55,871 nucleotides of DNA from Achromobacter insuavis (GTDB taxonomy: Bacteria > Pseudomonadota > Gammaproteobacteria > Burkholderiales > Burkholderiaceae_B), in contig NZ_CADIJR010000045.1 of NCBI RefSeq assembly GCF_902859645.1, positions 1 through 55,871 of the forward strand. The letters run 5' to 3'. Shown here in pieces: positions 8,256 through 19,094 of the stretch. The stretch's first letter is position 1. Every line of letters begins with the position of its first letter. Both the position numbers and the translations under genes were made by a program. Under the pieces are notes generated by a model. That model saw nothing but the letters and a program-made list of their open reading frames with translations. It was not told where the DNA came from and ran no database searches.

Positions 8256-10742
8256 ATGTCCCGCCGCTTGTCCCCCGCCCGTCCCGCCATCGCCAGGCCG
8301 CGCCGCGCGCCTGCGTTGCGCAGCCCCCGGCGCGCCGCGCTGACCCTGCATCTGGCCGCCGCGTTCCTGGCGGCCGGGGCCTTGCCCGCCCACGCGCGAC
8401 AGATGGCCTCGGAACGCCCCGCGCAAGCGCCCGCCACGCGCAGCTACGACATCCCCGCCGGTCCGTTGCAGGCGGCCCTGGCGCGCTTCTCGGCCGAGGC
8501 GGGCGTCTATCTCGCCAGCGCCACCGAACTGGTCGACGGCAAGCACAGCCCCGGCCTGAAAGGCCGCTTCGGCGCCGCGGACGGCCTGGCCGCGCTGCTG
8601 GCCGGCACCGGCCTGCAAGCGGTTGCCAACAGCCAGGGACAATATGTGCTGAAGGCCGCGCCCGCCGCCAATGGCGTGGCCACGCTGCCGGCCATCGCCG
8701 TCAGCGGCGCGGCCATCGACCCGGTGGCCCAGCGCCTCAATCCGCCGACCACGGTCGCCTCGAAGATCCCGTTGTCGCAACGCGAGATTCCGCAGACCAT
8801 CAGCGTCATCACGCAGCAGCAGATCCAGGAACAGAACCTGCAATCGCTGGACGAGGCCATGAAGCGCACACCCGGCGTGATGGTGCTGCAAAGCGACGCC
8901 GACCGGGTCCAATACTATTCGCGCGGCTTCCCCATCAGCTCGATGGTGGTGGACGGACTGCCGGTGGTGATGAACTCGGACATGTCGTCCACCGCCGGCA
9001 CCAATGCGCCCAGCCTGGCCATGTACGAACGCGTCGAAGTGCTGGACGGTCCAGCCGGCCTGTACGGCGGATTCGGCAGCGTCGGCGGCGTCATCAGCCT
9101 GGTGCGCAAGCGCGCGCCATCGGAATTCACGGCCTCGGTCTCGACCACCGCCGGCACCCGGGACAACTTCGGCGGCCAGGTGGATATCGGCGGCCCGCTG
9201 AACGCATCCGGCACGGTGCGGGGGCGCTTCGTGGCCGCCGCGCAGCGCAAGGACCTGGAACTGGATTCGACCTGGCGCAAGGACCAGTCGTACTACGGCA
9301 CGCTGGAGGCCGACCTGTCCGCCGACACCTTGCTGCGCGCGGGCGTCAGCTACAGCCAGCGCGATTCCAACGTCGGCTGGGCCGACAAGGCGCCGCTGTA
9401 CGACGATTATTCGGTGGCCGGCAAGCGCAACGATTTCTTCGGGGCGTCGTGGAATCACGACCGCTACGCCAACACCAATGTGTTCGCCAGCCTCGAACAC
9501 AAGCTGGGCCAGGACTGGAAGCTCACCGCGACCGGCAGCTTCGACCACAACACGGCGCGGGTGCTGTCCGGCGAGCTGTTCGGCAACGTCGACAAGGCCA
9601 CCCACACGGCCACCTTCGGCACCACCAACACCGACTACTACGAGGACAACCAGAGCTACGACCTGAACGCCACCGGCAAGTACACGCTGCTGGGACGCCA
9701 GCACGACCTGGTGATCGGCGCGAACTACAGCCGCATGTACAACTACGGCACGAGCTACTACGGCACCGACAACCTGTTCAACTTCCAGACCATCGACATC
9801 TGGAACTATTCCTACGCCAAGCCGAGCTGGAGCGGCTTGCCGGAACATACCTCCAAGGGCGCGGTGGTGCAGCGCCAATACGGCATCTACGGCAACACGC
9901 GCTTTCACCTGACCGATGCGCTCACCGCCATCGTCGGCGCGCGGGTTTCGTGGTGGGATACGCGCTATCAGCAGGACCAGACCTACAACCCGTTCGGCAA
10001 CGCATCCAGCAGCGATGCCTACAAGAAAAAGGTCACGCCCTACGCCGGGCTGGTGGCCGACGTCGACGACGCGCATTCGGTCTATGCCAGTTACTCCACC
10101 ATCTTCCAGCCGCAGGCGCTGCGCACGCCATCCGGCGAGCTGCTCAAGCCGATGGAAGGCGAACAATTCGAAGTGGGGGTGAAGGGCAACTACCTGGACG
10201 GCAGGCTGCAGACATCGGCCGCGCTGTACCAGATCACGCAAAGCAATCGCGCCCTGCCGACCGATGACACCAGCCAGTTCTTCGCGGCCGCCGGCAAGGC
10301 GCGCTCGCGTGGCCTGGACCTGCGCGCCTCCGGCCAGATCACGCCGGGCTGGACCGTCATGGCCGGATATACCTACAACGACAGCAAGTACCTGGACGAG
10401 GCCAGCCTGGATACCAGCGCCTCGGCGTTCTCGCAGATCGCCCCCAAGCACCTGTTCCGGGTCTGGACCAACTACCGCCTGCCCGGCGACCTCAGCCGCT
10501 GGGAAGTGGGCGGCGGCATCAATGCCACCAGCAAGCTGTTCAGCGGCAGCGGAGCCACCACGGTCACGCAGAGCGGCTTCTACACCGCGGATGCGCGCAT
10601 CGCCTACAAGATCGATCCGCACATGACGGTGTCGCTGAACGCCACCAATCTGTTCGACAAGCACTACTACATGCCGCAGAGCCAGGGCGTGGTCTTCGGG
10701 GAAGGGCGGCGGGTCGCGCTGACGTTGCGCGCCGACTTCTGA
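8256..10742 (+). CDS. TonB-dependent siderophore receptor with STN signalling domain
   Basis: This is an outer-membrane ferric-siderophore receptor of the FpvA/FhuE kind. The 828-residue precursor has a basic N-terminus and signal peptide (to about residue 48, ALPAHARQ). An STN domain follows (about 62-135, SYDIPAGPLQAALARFSAEAG), which contacts FecR. The plug has PQTISVITQQQIQEQNLQSL and VEVLDGPAGLYGGFGSVGG, and a 22-strand barrel ends LRADF with terminal Phe. Being behind the sigma and FecR genes, it is probably their target. The siderophore cannot be told from sequence. Confidence 0.92.
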   Translation: MSRRLSPARPAIARPRRAPALRSPRRAALTLHLAAAFLAAGALPAHARQMASERPAQAPATRSYDIPAGPLQAALARFSAEAGVYLASATELVDGKHSPGLKGRFGAADGLAALLAGTGLQAVANSQGQYVLKAAPAANGVATLPAIAVSGAAIDPVAQRLNPPTTVASKIPLSQREIPQTISVITQQQIQEQNLQSLDEAMKRTPGVMVLQSDADRVQYYSRGFPISSMVVDGLPVVMNSDMSSTAGTNAPSLAMYERVEVLDGPAGLYGGFGSVGGVISLVRKRAPSEFTASVSTTAGTRDNFGGQVDIGGPLNASGTVRGRFVAAAQRKDLELDSTWRKDQSYYGTLEADLSADTLLRAGVSYSQRDSNVGWADKAPLYDDYSVAGKRNDFFGASWNHDRYANTNVFASLEHKLGQDWKLTATGSFDHNTARVLSGELFGNVDKATHTATFGTTNTDYYEDNQSYDLNATGKYTLLGRQHDLVIGANYSRMYNYGTSYYGTDNLFNFQTIDIWNYSYAKPSWSGLPEHTSKGAVVQRQYGIYGNTRFHLTDALTAIVGARVSWWDTRYQQDQTYNPFGNASSSDAYKKKVTPYAGLVADVDDAHSVYASYSTIFQPQALRTPSGELLKPMEGEQFEVGVKGNYLDGRLQTSAALYQITQSNRALPTDDTSQFFAAAGKARSRGLDLRASGQITPGWTVMAGYTYNDSKYLDEASLDTSASAFSQIAPKHLFRVWTNYRLPGDLSRWEVGGGINATSKLFSGSGATTVTQSGFYTADARIAYKIDPHMTVSLNATNLFDKHYYMPQSQGVVFGEGRRVALTLRADF

Positions 10743-10798
10743 CGCGGGCCCTGCGCCCGGGCCTGCGGGATATCCACAGGCCCGGCCGGGCCAACCGT

Positions 10799-10978
10799 TC
10801 AGCGCGGCAGGGACGAGGGCGCGTGTTGCGCGCTGGCGGCGCCGGGGGCGGGCAGGTCGGCTTGCCCCGCCACGGCTGGCGTGGGCGCGGCCAGCGCGAC
10901 GATGGCCAGCGCCAGCGCGACGCCCGCGGCGGTGGCGGTGCGGATCAATCGTTCGCGCAGATCGGGAGACAGACGCAT
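10799..10978 (-). CDS. Small single-pass membrane or secreted protein, unknown function
   Basis: A 59-residue frame not recognised as any family. It begins MRLSPDLRERLIRTATAAG, has a hydrophobic Ala/Leu/Val helix at about residues 14-36 ending APTPAVAG (anchor or signal peptide), then a short Pro/Ala/Ser/Gln tail. Support for its reality is a good ribosome-binding site (AAGGAA, about 5 nt before the ATG) and its place 31 bp after the dioxygenase gene on the same strand. A DnaA box lies in the short gap between them. Confidence 0.5.
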   Translation of the reverse strand: MRLSPDLRERLIRTATAAGVALALAIVALAAPTPAVAGQADLPAPGAASAQHAPSSLPR

Positions 10979-11009
10979 GGCGTTCCTTGTGGATAAGTCG
11001 CGGGCCGGC

Positions 11010-11924
11010 CTAGAACGGCGCGTCGCCTTCGATGGTGGTGCGGTACAGCTTGCGGCGCAGGTGGTCGGGCGTGCCGCCGGCCAGGTGGATCAGCGAGCGG
11101 TTGTCCCAGAACACCAGGTCGTGCGGCTGCCAGCGGTGGCGGTAGATGTGCTCGGGCCGCACGCTGTGCGCGAACAGCTCGTCCAGCAGCTGCCGGCTCT
11201 CGTCCTCCGGCAGGCCTTCGATATGGGTGGTGAAGCCTTCGCTCACGAACAGCGCGCGGCGGCCGTTCTCGGGATGAGTGCGCACCACCGGGTGCGACAC
11301 CGCCTGCACCTGCGCCACCTGTTGCGCGCTCAGGTTGGGGCGCCAGTTGCCTTCCTTCTGCAGCTGGCCGTACTTGGCCAGGTACGAATGCACCGCGCGC
11401 TTGCCCTCGACGGCGTTGCGCAATGCGGCGGGCAGGGTGTCATAGGCCAAGTGCATGTTGGCGAACAGCGTGTCGCCGCCTTGCGCCGGCAGTTCCTGCG
11501 CGTGCAGCAGCGAGCCCAGACTGGGCAATTCCTTGTACGAGATGTCCGAATGCCAGTACTTGCCGGCATCGCCCAGGCCGACCGGCTGGCCGTTCTCGAT
11601 GATGTTGGAGACGATCAGGATCTCGGGATAGTTGGCCAGGTGGAACTGGTGCAGCACGTGGATCATCAGGCGGCCGAAGCGGCGGCTGAAGTCGATGTGC
11701 TGCTGCGGCGTGATGCGCTGGTCGCGGAACACCAGCAGGTGGTGGTCCAGGTGCGCCTGGTGCACGCGCTTGAAATCGGCGGACGACAGTTCACGGCCCA
11801 GGTCCAGGCCGATGAGCTCGGCGCCCACGGGGCCCGCCAGCGGCCGCAGCTCGAACGCCTGCGCGGCCGGGGGCGGCGGGACGGGGGCGGCCTCTTCGCG
11901 CCGCACGGCGTTGCTCTGGGACAT
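11010..11924 (-). CDS. TauD/TfdA family Fe(II)/2-oxoglutarate dioxygenase
   Basis: It probably oxidises a small organic substrate using 2-oxoglutarate and oxygen; taurine dioxygenase and 2,4-D dioxygenase are family members. The 304-residue length is normal. The facial triad is visible: H125 and D127 in YWHSDISY, and H280 in RSLIHLAGG, followed by the 2-oxoglutarate-binding Arg (R295 in KLYRTTI). The first 20 residues are a Pro/Ala-rich extension. No sulfonate transporter is adjacent, so taurine should not be assumed. Confidence 0.88.
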   Translation of the reverse strand: MSQSNAVRREEAAPVPPPPAAQAFELRPLAGPVGAELIGLDLGRELSSADFKRVHQAHLDHHLLVFRDQRITPQQHIDFSRRFGRLMIHVLHQFHLANYPEILIVSNIIENGQPVGLGDAGKYWHSDISYKELPSLGSLLHAQELPAQGGDTLFANMHLAYDTLPAALRNAVEGKRAVHSYLAKYGQLQKEGNWRPNLSAQQVAQVQAVSHPVVRTHPENGRRALFVSEGFTTHIEGLPEDESRQLLDELFAHSVRPEHIYRHRWQPHDLVFWDNRSLIHLAGGTPDHLRRKLYRTTIEGDAPF

Positions 11925-12021
11925 CGGTCACTCCGGTTGGCGTCGCGGCGTTGGCGCCGGCGCTGCGGTCCATCCGCGGATGGATCAGGAATGACCGATT
12001 ATGGAAAGCGCGCCTTGTATC

Positions 12022-12045
12022 TCAAACGAAGTTATCGGCGTTTGA
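12022..12045. promoter_or_regulatory. Inverted repeat upstream of the dioxygenase gene
   Basis: TCAAACG (12022-12028) and CGTTTGA (12039-12045) form a perfect 7-bp inverted repeat with a 10-bp spacer, about 100 bp upstream of the dioxygenase start. It could be an operator; no regulator gene is adjacent. Confidence 0.3.
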
Positions 12046-12065
12046 ACAAAGCCTGGCGTCATATA

Positions 12066-12091
12066 GAAAAACCGCCCGGGAGACCGGGCGG
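12066..12091 (-). terminator. Terminator for the M20/peptide-transport operon
   Basis: Arms CCGCCCGG and CCGGGCGG (12072-12079 and 12084-12091) are followed, reading on the minus strand, by TTTTTC. It lies about 60 bp after the amidohydrolase stop. Confidence 0.8.
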
Positions 12092-12147
12092 CTGGCGTGG
12101 CATCGCGCATAAGCATATCGCCACAATGCATGAAGCGCGGTGGCGCG

Positions 12148-13350
12148 CTACTTGTGCCTGGGCAGATAGGCCTCGACCAGCTTGACCCAATACGTCGCGC
12201 CCACCGGCAGCAGCGCGTCGTTGAAATCGTAGTTCGGGTTGTGCAGCTGGCACGGCCCCATGCCGTGATAGCTCTCCATGCGGTGGTCGCCGTCGCCGTT
12301 GCCCAGGAACAGATAGGTGCCGGGCAGGGCCTCCAGGAAGAACGAGAAGTCCTCGGCGCCCATGAAAGGCGGCATGTCGCGCACCACGTTCTCGGCGCCG
12401 AAGGCGTCCTCGGCCACCTGCGCGGCAAACGCGGTTTCCTTGTCCCAGTTCACCAGCGGCGGATAGGCGCGCACGAAGTCCAGCGTGCCGCTGCCGCCGT
12501 ACACCTGCGGCAGCGTGGTGGCGATGCGGCGCATGTCTTCCTCGATCTTGTCGAGCACCTCGACCGAATAGGTGCGCACCGTGCCGCGCAGCACCGCTTC
12601 GCCGGGAATCACGTTGTAGGCGTCGCCAGCGTGGATCTGCGTGATCGACAGCACCGCCTGCTCCAGCGGGTTCTTGCTGCGCGAGATGACCGTCTGCAGC
12701 GCATGCACCATGTCGGCCGCGACGATGATCGGGTCGACCGATGCATGCGGCTGCGCGGCGTGGCCGCCCACGCCCTTGATGACGATGTCCCAGCGGTTGC
12801 TCGAGGCCATGGTGGGGCCGGCGCGGAAACCGAACTGATTGACCGGCATGCCGGGCATGTTGTGGATGCCGAACACCGCGTCACAGGGGAATTTGTCGAA
12901 CAGGCCGTCCTGCATCATGGCGCGCGCGCCGGCGTTGCCGCCCTCCTCGGCCGGCTGGAAGATGAACACCACGGTGCCGTCGAAATCGCGATGCGTGGAC
13001 AGGTATTGCGCCGCGCCCAGCAGCATCGTGGTGTGGCCATCGTGGCCGCAGCCGTGCATGCGGCCGCTGATGGTGGACTTGTGCGCGAAGCGGTTGTGCT
13101 CGGGCATGGGCAGCGCATCCATGTCGGCGCGCAGGCCGATGGTCTTGCCGCCGCTGCCGCCACGCAGCACGCCGACCACGCCGGTTTTCCCCAGCCCGGT
13201 GTGGACTTCCAGCCCCCATTGCCGCAGGCGCTCGGCCACCAGGTTGGAGGTGCGCGTTTCCTGGAAGGCCAGTTCGGGATGGGCGTGGATGTCACGGCGC
13301 AGTTCGGTCAGTTCACCGTGGGCGCGTTCGATTTCGGCGAGGGTTTTCAT
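12148..13350 (-). CDS. M20 family amidohydrolase (hippurate/amino-acyl amide hydrolase type)
   Basis: A two-metal hydrolase of the M20D group, which cleaves N-acyl amino acids and related amides. The 400-residue protein has RRDIHAHPELAFQE near the start, the metal motif MHGCGHDGHT (C101, H103), the catalytic pair E135-E136 in QPAEEGG, and GAEDFSFFLEALPG near the C-terminus. No signal peptide is seen, so it is cytoplasmic. It follows five genes for a peptide ABC importer on the same strand and probably processes the imported compound. The exact substrate is unknown. Confidence 0.88.
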   Translation of the reverse strand: MKTLAEIERAHGELTELRRDIHAHPELAFQETRTSNLVAERLRQWGLEVHTGLGKTGVVGVLRGGSGGKTIGLRADMDALPMPEHNRFAHKSTISGRMHGCGHDGHTTMLLGAAQYLSTHRDFDGTVVFIFQPAEEGGNAGARAMMQDGLFDKFPCDAVFGIHNMPGMPVNQFGFRAGPTMASSNRWDIVIKGVGGHAAQPHASVDPIIVAADMVHALQTVISRSKNPLEQAVLSITQIHAGDAYNVIPGEAVLRGTVRTYSVEVLDKIEEDMRRIATTLPQVYGGSGTLDFVRAYPPLVNWDKETAFAAQVAEDAFGAENVVRDMPPFMGAEDFSFFLEALPGTYLFLGNGDGDHRMESYHGMGPCQLHNPNYDFNDALLPVGATYWVKLVEAYLPRHK

Positions 13351-13458
13351 GGCGGAAGGTAGGCGGAAAGGAAAGAAGAGAACGGATGTCGTATGACAGG
13401 GTACCGGGAAATTCTCGCGTCCGTCGCCGGCCGCGTCCAGCGTTGTTACGGATTGGCG

Positions 13459-14471
<1,013 letters not shown>

Positions 14472-14475
<4 letters not shown>

Positions 14476-15467
14476 TGGACCTCCGGCGCGCCGGCATGCC
14501 AGCAGCGCACCCATTGCGACGGGCGCACTTCCACGGGCTGCGGCTCGGTCATACAGGCCTCGCTGGCGCGCGGGCAGCGCCCGCGGAACGCACAGCCCTG
14601 CGGCAGGTTGAGCAGCGACGGCGTCATGCCGGGAATCGGCACCAGCGGCCGGCCGCGCGATTCCGGCGTCGGAATCGAGGCGATCAGGCCGTGCGTGTAC
14701 GGATGCATCGGATGGCTGATGACGTCGCGCGTGCTGCCGGTCTCGACCACGCGGCCGGCGTACATCACCGACACGCGGTCGGCCAGGCCCGCCACCACCG
14801 CTAGGTCGTGCGTGATCCACACCAGGCCGGTGCCGGTCTCGCGGCACAGCTTCTGCACTTCGAACAGGATCTGCCCCTGGATGGTCACGTCCAGCGCCGT
14901 GGTGGGTTCGTCGGCGATGATGACGCGCGGTGAATTCAGCAGCGCGATCGCGATCGCCACGCGTTGCCGCATGCCGCCCGACAACTGGTGCGGATAGGTC
15001 CGCAGGCGTTCCTGCGGCGACGGGATGCCGACCATCGTCAGCGTCTGCAGGGCGCGTTCACGCGCCTGTTCGCGCGATACCTTGTGATGCGCCTGCACCG
15101 CTTCGATCATCTGCGTATCGACGCGCAGCACCGGGTTCAGCGTCATCATCGGGTCCTGGAAGATCATGGCGATCTCCTGCCCGCGCAACTGCCGCCAGCG
15201 CGCCGGCGACGCGCCGCGCAGGTCCTCGCCGTTCAGGCGCAGTTCGCCCTCGACGATGCGGCCCGGTTCATCCAGCAGGCCCATCAGCGAGAAACCGGTG
15301 ATGCTCTTGCCCGAACCCGATTCGCCCACCAGCCCCAGGATCTCGCCTTCGGCCACCGTCAGGTCGACGCCATCGACCGCCTTCACTACGCCATTGCGGG
15401 TGAAGAAATGCGTCTTAAGGCCCCGCACATCGAGCACCGGCGACTTGTCCACAGCTTGCGTCTGCAT
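14472..15467 (-). CDS. Dipeptide/oligopeptide ABC transporter ATPase (OppD/DppD type)
   Basis: The partner ATPase of the importer. From ATG 15467 the product is 331 residues. Walker A is GESGSGKS, the signature is LSGGMRQRVAIAIAL, Walker B is VIIADEPTTALD, and the C-terminal Cys motif is CAFRGRCPRASEAC. The frame is open far upstream but that part overlaps the permease gene. ATG 15467 gives MQTQAVDKSPVLDVRGLKTHF, the usual DppD beginning, 11 bp after the permease stop. Confidence 0.92.
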
Positions 15468-15478
15468 CGCGTCCACCC

Positions 15479-16399
15479 TCAATTCGCGTGGCGCGGGTTG
15501 AGCACATCGCGCAGGTGGTCGCCCACCAGGTTGATGGCGATGATGGCCAGCGCCAGCGCGATGCCGGGGAAGAACGAGATCCAGTACTGGCCCGACAGCA
15601 GGTACTCGAAGCCGTTGTAGATCAACATGCCCAGCGACGGCTCGGTCACCGGCACGCCCACGCCCAGGAACGACAGCGTGGCTTCCAGCGCGATGGCGTG
15701 CGCCAGGTCGATGGTGGCGATCACGATCAGCGGCGGCATGCAGTTGGGCAGCACGTGGCGGAACAGCACCCGCCCCCACGACAGCGACATGCAGCGCGCC
15801 GCCTCGACGTATTCCTTGCCGCGCTCGACCAATGCGGCGCCGCGCGCGGCGCGGGCGAAATAGGCCCACTGCACCACGATCAGCGCGATGATCACCTTAT
15901 CCACACCCTTGCCCAGGATCGCCAGCAGCATCAACGCCACCAGGATCGCCGGGAACGACAACTGGATATCCACAATGCGCATCAGCAGCGCGTCGATGCG
16001 CCCGCCGAAGTAGGCCGCGATCAGGCCCACCGTGGCGCCGATGCCGAACGCCGCCAGCACCGATACGGTGGCCACCAGCAGGCTGGTGCGCATGCCGTAC
16101 AGGATCGCCGACAGCAGGTCGCGCGCCTGGCCGTCGGTGCCGAGCCAGTAATGGATGCCGCCGTCGCCGCTTTCGCTGCCGGGCTTGAGCTTGGAATCCA
16201 TGATGTCCAGCGTCGCCAGGTCATACGGATTCTGCGGCGCGATCCACGGCGCCAGCAGCGCCGCGCCGACGATCAGCACCAGCATCACCAGGCCCAGCGT
16301 GGCCAGCTTGCTGGCGAAGAAATCGCCCAGGAAACGGCGCCAGGGCGTCTGTTCCTTGGCGGCGGCGGTCGGCACGGTGGTGGTCGCGGGGGCGGTCAT
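15479..16399 (-). CDS. Peptide ABC transporter permease (OppC/DppC type)
   Basis: An inner-membrane channel subunit of the importer. The 306-residue protein has an N-terminal OppC_N helix (LATLGLVMLVLIVGAALLAP) and the sequence GTDGQARDLLSAILYGMRTS typical of DppC. The permease EAA loop appears as EYVEAARCMSLSWGRVLFRH. Its start overlaps the OppB-type gene's stop by 4 bp. A perfect DnaA box lies inside at 15897. Confidence 0.92.
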   Translation of the reverse strand: MTAPATTTVPTAAAKEQTPWRRFLGDFFASKLATLGLVMLVLIVGAALLAPWIAPQNPYDLATLDIMDSKLKPGSESGDGGIHYWLGTDGQARDLLSAILYGMRTSLLVATVSVLAAFGIGATVGLIAAYFGGRIDALLMRIVDIQLSFPAILVALMLLAILGKGVDKVIIALIVVQWAYFARAARGAALVERGKEYVEAARCMSLSWGRVLFRHVLPNCMPPLIVIATIDLAHAIALEATLSFLGVGVPVTEPSLGMLIYNGFEYLLSGQYWISFFPGIALALAIIAINLVGDHLRDVLNPRHAN

Positions 16400-17370
16400 C
16401 GGCGGCTATCCAGGCGTACGCGGGGATCCAGCACCGTATAGATGATGTCCACCACGAGGTTCAGCATCACAAGGAAGAACACGATCAGCAGCAGGTACGC
16501 CACCACCACCGGCCGGTCCAGGTTGATGATGGAATCGATCAGCAGCTTGCCCATGCCGGGCCACGAGAACACCGTCTCGGTCACCACCGCGAAGGCCATC
16601 ACCTGGCCGAACTCCAGGCCCGCCACGGTGACCACGGGGATCAGGATGTTCTTGAGCAGGTGCACGCCCAGCACGCGCTTTTCCGACAGGCCCTTGGCGC
16701 GCGCGAACTTGATGTAGTCCATCGGCAGCGCCTCGCGCGTGGCGGCGCGGGTCACGCGGATGATCATGGCGCACTTGGCGAAGGCGATGGTGGCCGCGGG
16801 CAGGGCCAGGCTCAACCAGCCATCCAGCGTCAGCACGCTCAACTGCAGCGAACCGATGCTGACGGTCTGGCCGCGGCCGCCGGCCGGCACCCAGCCCAGC
16901 ATCACCGCGAACACCATGATGAGCATCAGGCCGACCCAGAAGTTGGGCAGCGAGAAGCCCAGCACCGATCCCGTCATGATGACGCGCGAGCCGGCCGCCT
17001 TCGGCTTGAGCCCGGCCAGGATGCCCAGCGGCACGCCGATCAGCACCGACATCAGCATGGCCACACAGGCCAGCTCGACTGTGGCCGGCATGCGCTCCAG
17101 GATCAGGTGCATGGCCGGCTCGCCGGTCAGGAAGCTGTTGCCGAAATCGCCGCGCACCGCCTGGCCCATGAAGATCAGGTACTGCCGCCACAGCGGCAGG
17201 TCCAGGCCGAGCGAGGCGCGGATGGCGGCGCGCTGCGCCTCGGTGGCCTCCGGACTGGCCAGCATCGAGACCGGATCGCCGACCATGTAGATGCCGGCGA
17301 AGACCAGCGCCGACATGACCAGCATGACGACGATGGTTTGCAGCAGTCTTCGTACGATTGTCGCTAGCAC
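16396..17370 (-). CDS. Peptide ABC transporter permease (OppB/DppB type)
   Basis: The second channel subunit. The 324-residue protein starts with GTG at 17370 (LATIVRRLLQTIVVMLVMS) and shows six membrane segments. It has GDPVSMLASPEATEAQRAAI, the FLTGEPAMHLILERMPATVEL segment of DppB, and the EAA loop near DYIKFARAKGLSEKRVLGVH. A nearby ATG is out of frame, so the GTG start appears real. It lies 22 bp after the binding-protein gene, within one operon. Confidence 0.92.
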   Translation of the reverse strand: MLATIVRRLLQTIVVMLVMSALVFAGIYMVGDPVSMLASPEATEAQRAAIRASLGLDLPLWRQYLIFMGQAVRGDFGNSFLTGEPAMHLILERMPATVELACVAMLMSVLIGVPLGILAGLKPKAAGSRVIMTGSVLGFSLPNFWVGLMLIMVFAVMLGWVPAGGRGQTVSIGSLQLSVLTLDGWLSLALPAATIAFAKCAMIIRVTRAATREALPMDYIKFARAKGLSEKRVLGVHLLKNILIPVVTVAGLEFGQVMAFAVVTETVFSWPGMGKLLIDSIINLDRPVVVAYLLLIVFFLVMLNLVVDIIYTVLDPRVRLDSRR

Positions 17371-17392
17371 GTCATACCGCCCGCTGCGCGCA

Positions 17393-18982
17393 TTACTTCT
17401 TCAGCGTTGCGAACTGCGCCAGCGTGACCTGGTCGGGACGGCCCTGGTAGCGGATGTCGTTCTTCATCGCCCACACCGACAGCTCGAAGTGCACCGGCAG
17501 CATCGCGAAGTCGTCCATGGCGATGTTGCTGGCCTTGGACAGCAGCTCGGCGCGCTTGGCGTCATCCATGGTGGACGAGGCTTCCTTCACCAGCTCGTCC
17601 ATCTTGGGATTCGAGTAGCGGCTGCGGTTGGTGGTGCCCAGGCCCGCCTCGGGATTGCGCGTCACCAGGAGCGAGGTCAGCGCGTTCGACATCTCGCCGC
17701 TGGTCACCGACCAGCCGGCCAGATAGGCCGAGAACGCGTAGCTGTCGCGGTTCTTGAAGAACACCGGCGGCGCCATGGCATCGACGCTGGTCTTGACGCC
17801 CACGCGCGTCCACATCGAGGCGATGGCCTGCGCCACCTTGGAGTCGTTGACGTAGCGGCCCGAGGGCGAGCCCAGCGTGATCGAGAAGCCGTTGGGATAG
17901 CCCGCTTCCTTCAACAGCGCCTTGGCCTTTTCCACGTCGGCCTTGGGCGCCTTGGAGTGTTCCTTGCTCGACCCGAACATGGGGTAAGGCAGCAGGTTGC
18001 CGGCGGGCAGCGCCACGCCGCCCATCACGCGCTCGACCAGCGCATCGCGGTTGATCGCCAGCGACAACGCCTCGCGCACGCGCTTGTCCTTCAGCGGGTT
18101 CTTGTCGGTGCCCTGGATGCCGGGTGAGGGCTCGGCGTACTGGTCCAGCGCCACGTACACCACGCGCACCGACGGCGTCTCTTCGACGTACAGCTTCTTG
18201 TCGCCCTTGAGTTTGGGCAGGTCATCGGTCGGGGGATCCTCGATCATGTCGACGTCGCCGGCCAGCAGGGCCGCCACGCGCGCCGCGGCGTTGCTGATAG
18301 GGCGATAGATCACCTTGTCCCAGGTAGGCTTCTTGCCCCAATAATTTTCATTGCGCGCCAGCACGAATTCGGCGCCGCGCTTCCACGACACGAACTTGTA
18401 CGGGCCGGTGCCGATGAGGCCGTCGCCGCTGTTCAATTCCGTGGTGGTCTTGCCTTCGGCCGCGGGGCCGGAGGCGGCCTTCTTCGACATGATGGGCAGC
18501 TGCGCCAGGTTCACCAGCAGGTTCGGCGCCACTTCCTTGGTGGTGATGCGCAGGGTCATCGGATCCACCGCTTCGGCCTTGGCCACCGAGCCCAGGTACA
18601 GCGTGAACGGCGACGGGCTGTTCGGCACCTTGGGCACGCGGTCATAGGTGAAGACCACGTCCTCGGCGGTGAACGGCGAGCCGTCGGAGAACTTGACGCC
18701 GGGCCGCAGCTTGAAGGTCCACACCTTGCCGTCAACGGTCCAGGATTCGGCCAGCGCCGGCACCGGCTTGAGCTGCGCGTCGGTGGCCACCAGCGTGTCG
18801 AAGATGGTCTGGGAGATCTGGGTGTTCGGCGTCAACGCGTGATACTGCGGATCCATCGACGATGGCTCGGTCTTCAGCCCGATCACCAGGTCGCGCGCCA
18901 GCGCCGAATTGAGGGTGCCGAAGGCCAGCAGGACCGCTACCGAACCACAGGCCAACACACGCGAAAACCGAGATGCCATCAT
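17393..18982 (-). CDS. Peptide ABC transporter substrate-binding protein (SBP_bac_5)
   Basis: The periplasmic receptor of the importer and first gene of the operon. The 529-residue precursor has a clear signal peptide (VLACGSVAVLLAFGTLNSALA, residues about 9-29). It has family motifs GLKTEPSSMDPQYHA, WTFKLRPGVKFSDGSPFTAEDV and RVREALSLAINRDALV. Two adjacent ATGs are possible; both follow a GGGAGA ribosome-binding site. The ligand may be a dipeptide, glutathione-like peptide or other acylated amino compound, given the amidohydrolase at the operon's end. Confidence 0.9.
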   Translation of the reverse strand: MMASRFSRVLACGSVAVLLAFGTLNSALARDLVIGLKTEPSSMDPQYHALTPNTQISQTIFDTLVATDAQLKPVPALAESWTVDGKVWTFKLRPGVKFSDGSPFTAEDVVFTYDRVPKVPNSPSPFTLYLGSVAKAEAVDPMTLRITTKEVAPNLLVNLAQLPIMSKKAASGPAAEGKTTTELNSGDGLIGTGPYKFVSWKRGAEFVLARNENYWGKKPTWDKVIYRPISNAAARVAALLAGDVDMIEDPPTDDLPKLKGDKKLYVEETPSVRVVYVALDQYAEPSPGIQGTDKNPLKDKRVREALSLAINRDALVERVMGGVALPAGNLLPYPMFGSSKEHSKAPKADVEKAKALLKEAGYPNGFSITLGSPSGRYVNDSKVAQAIASMWTRVGVKTSVDAMAPPVFFKNRDSYAFSAYLAGWSVTSGEMSNALTSLLVTRNPEAGLGTTNRSRYSNPKMDELVKEASSTMDDAKRAELLSKASNIAMDDFAMLPVHFELSVWAMKNDIRYQGRPDQVTLAQFATLKK

Positions 18983-19094
18983 GATCTCCCAGGGATGTTT
19001 CGGGTTTTAAACCTCTGGCGCACCTTAACCAGCAAACAAGGCCCCGCGCAACAGTTATATTCCCCTATTGTCCTTGCCTCGCGTTGTCCCCGAT

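Noticed and set aside
10778-10791. GGCCCGGCCGGGCC palindrome between the receptor and the small gene as a terminator
   Set aside because: No loop and no T-tract. In DNA of this composition such a palindrome is not strong evidence.
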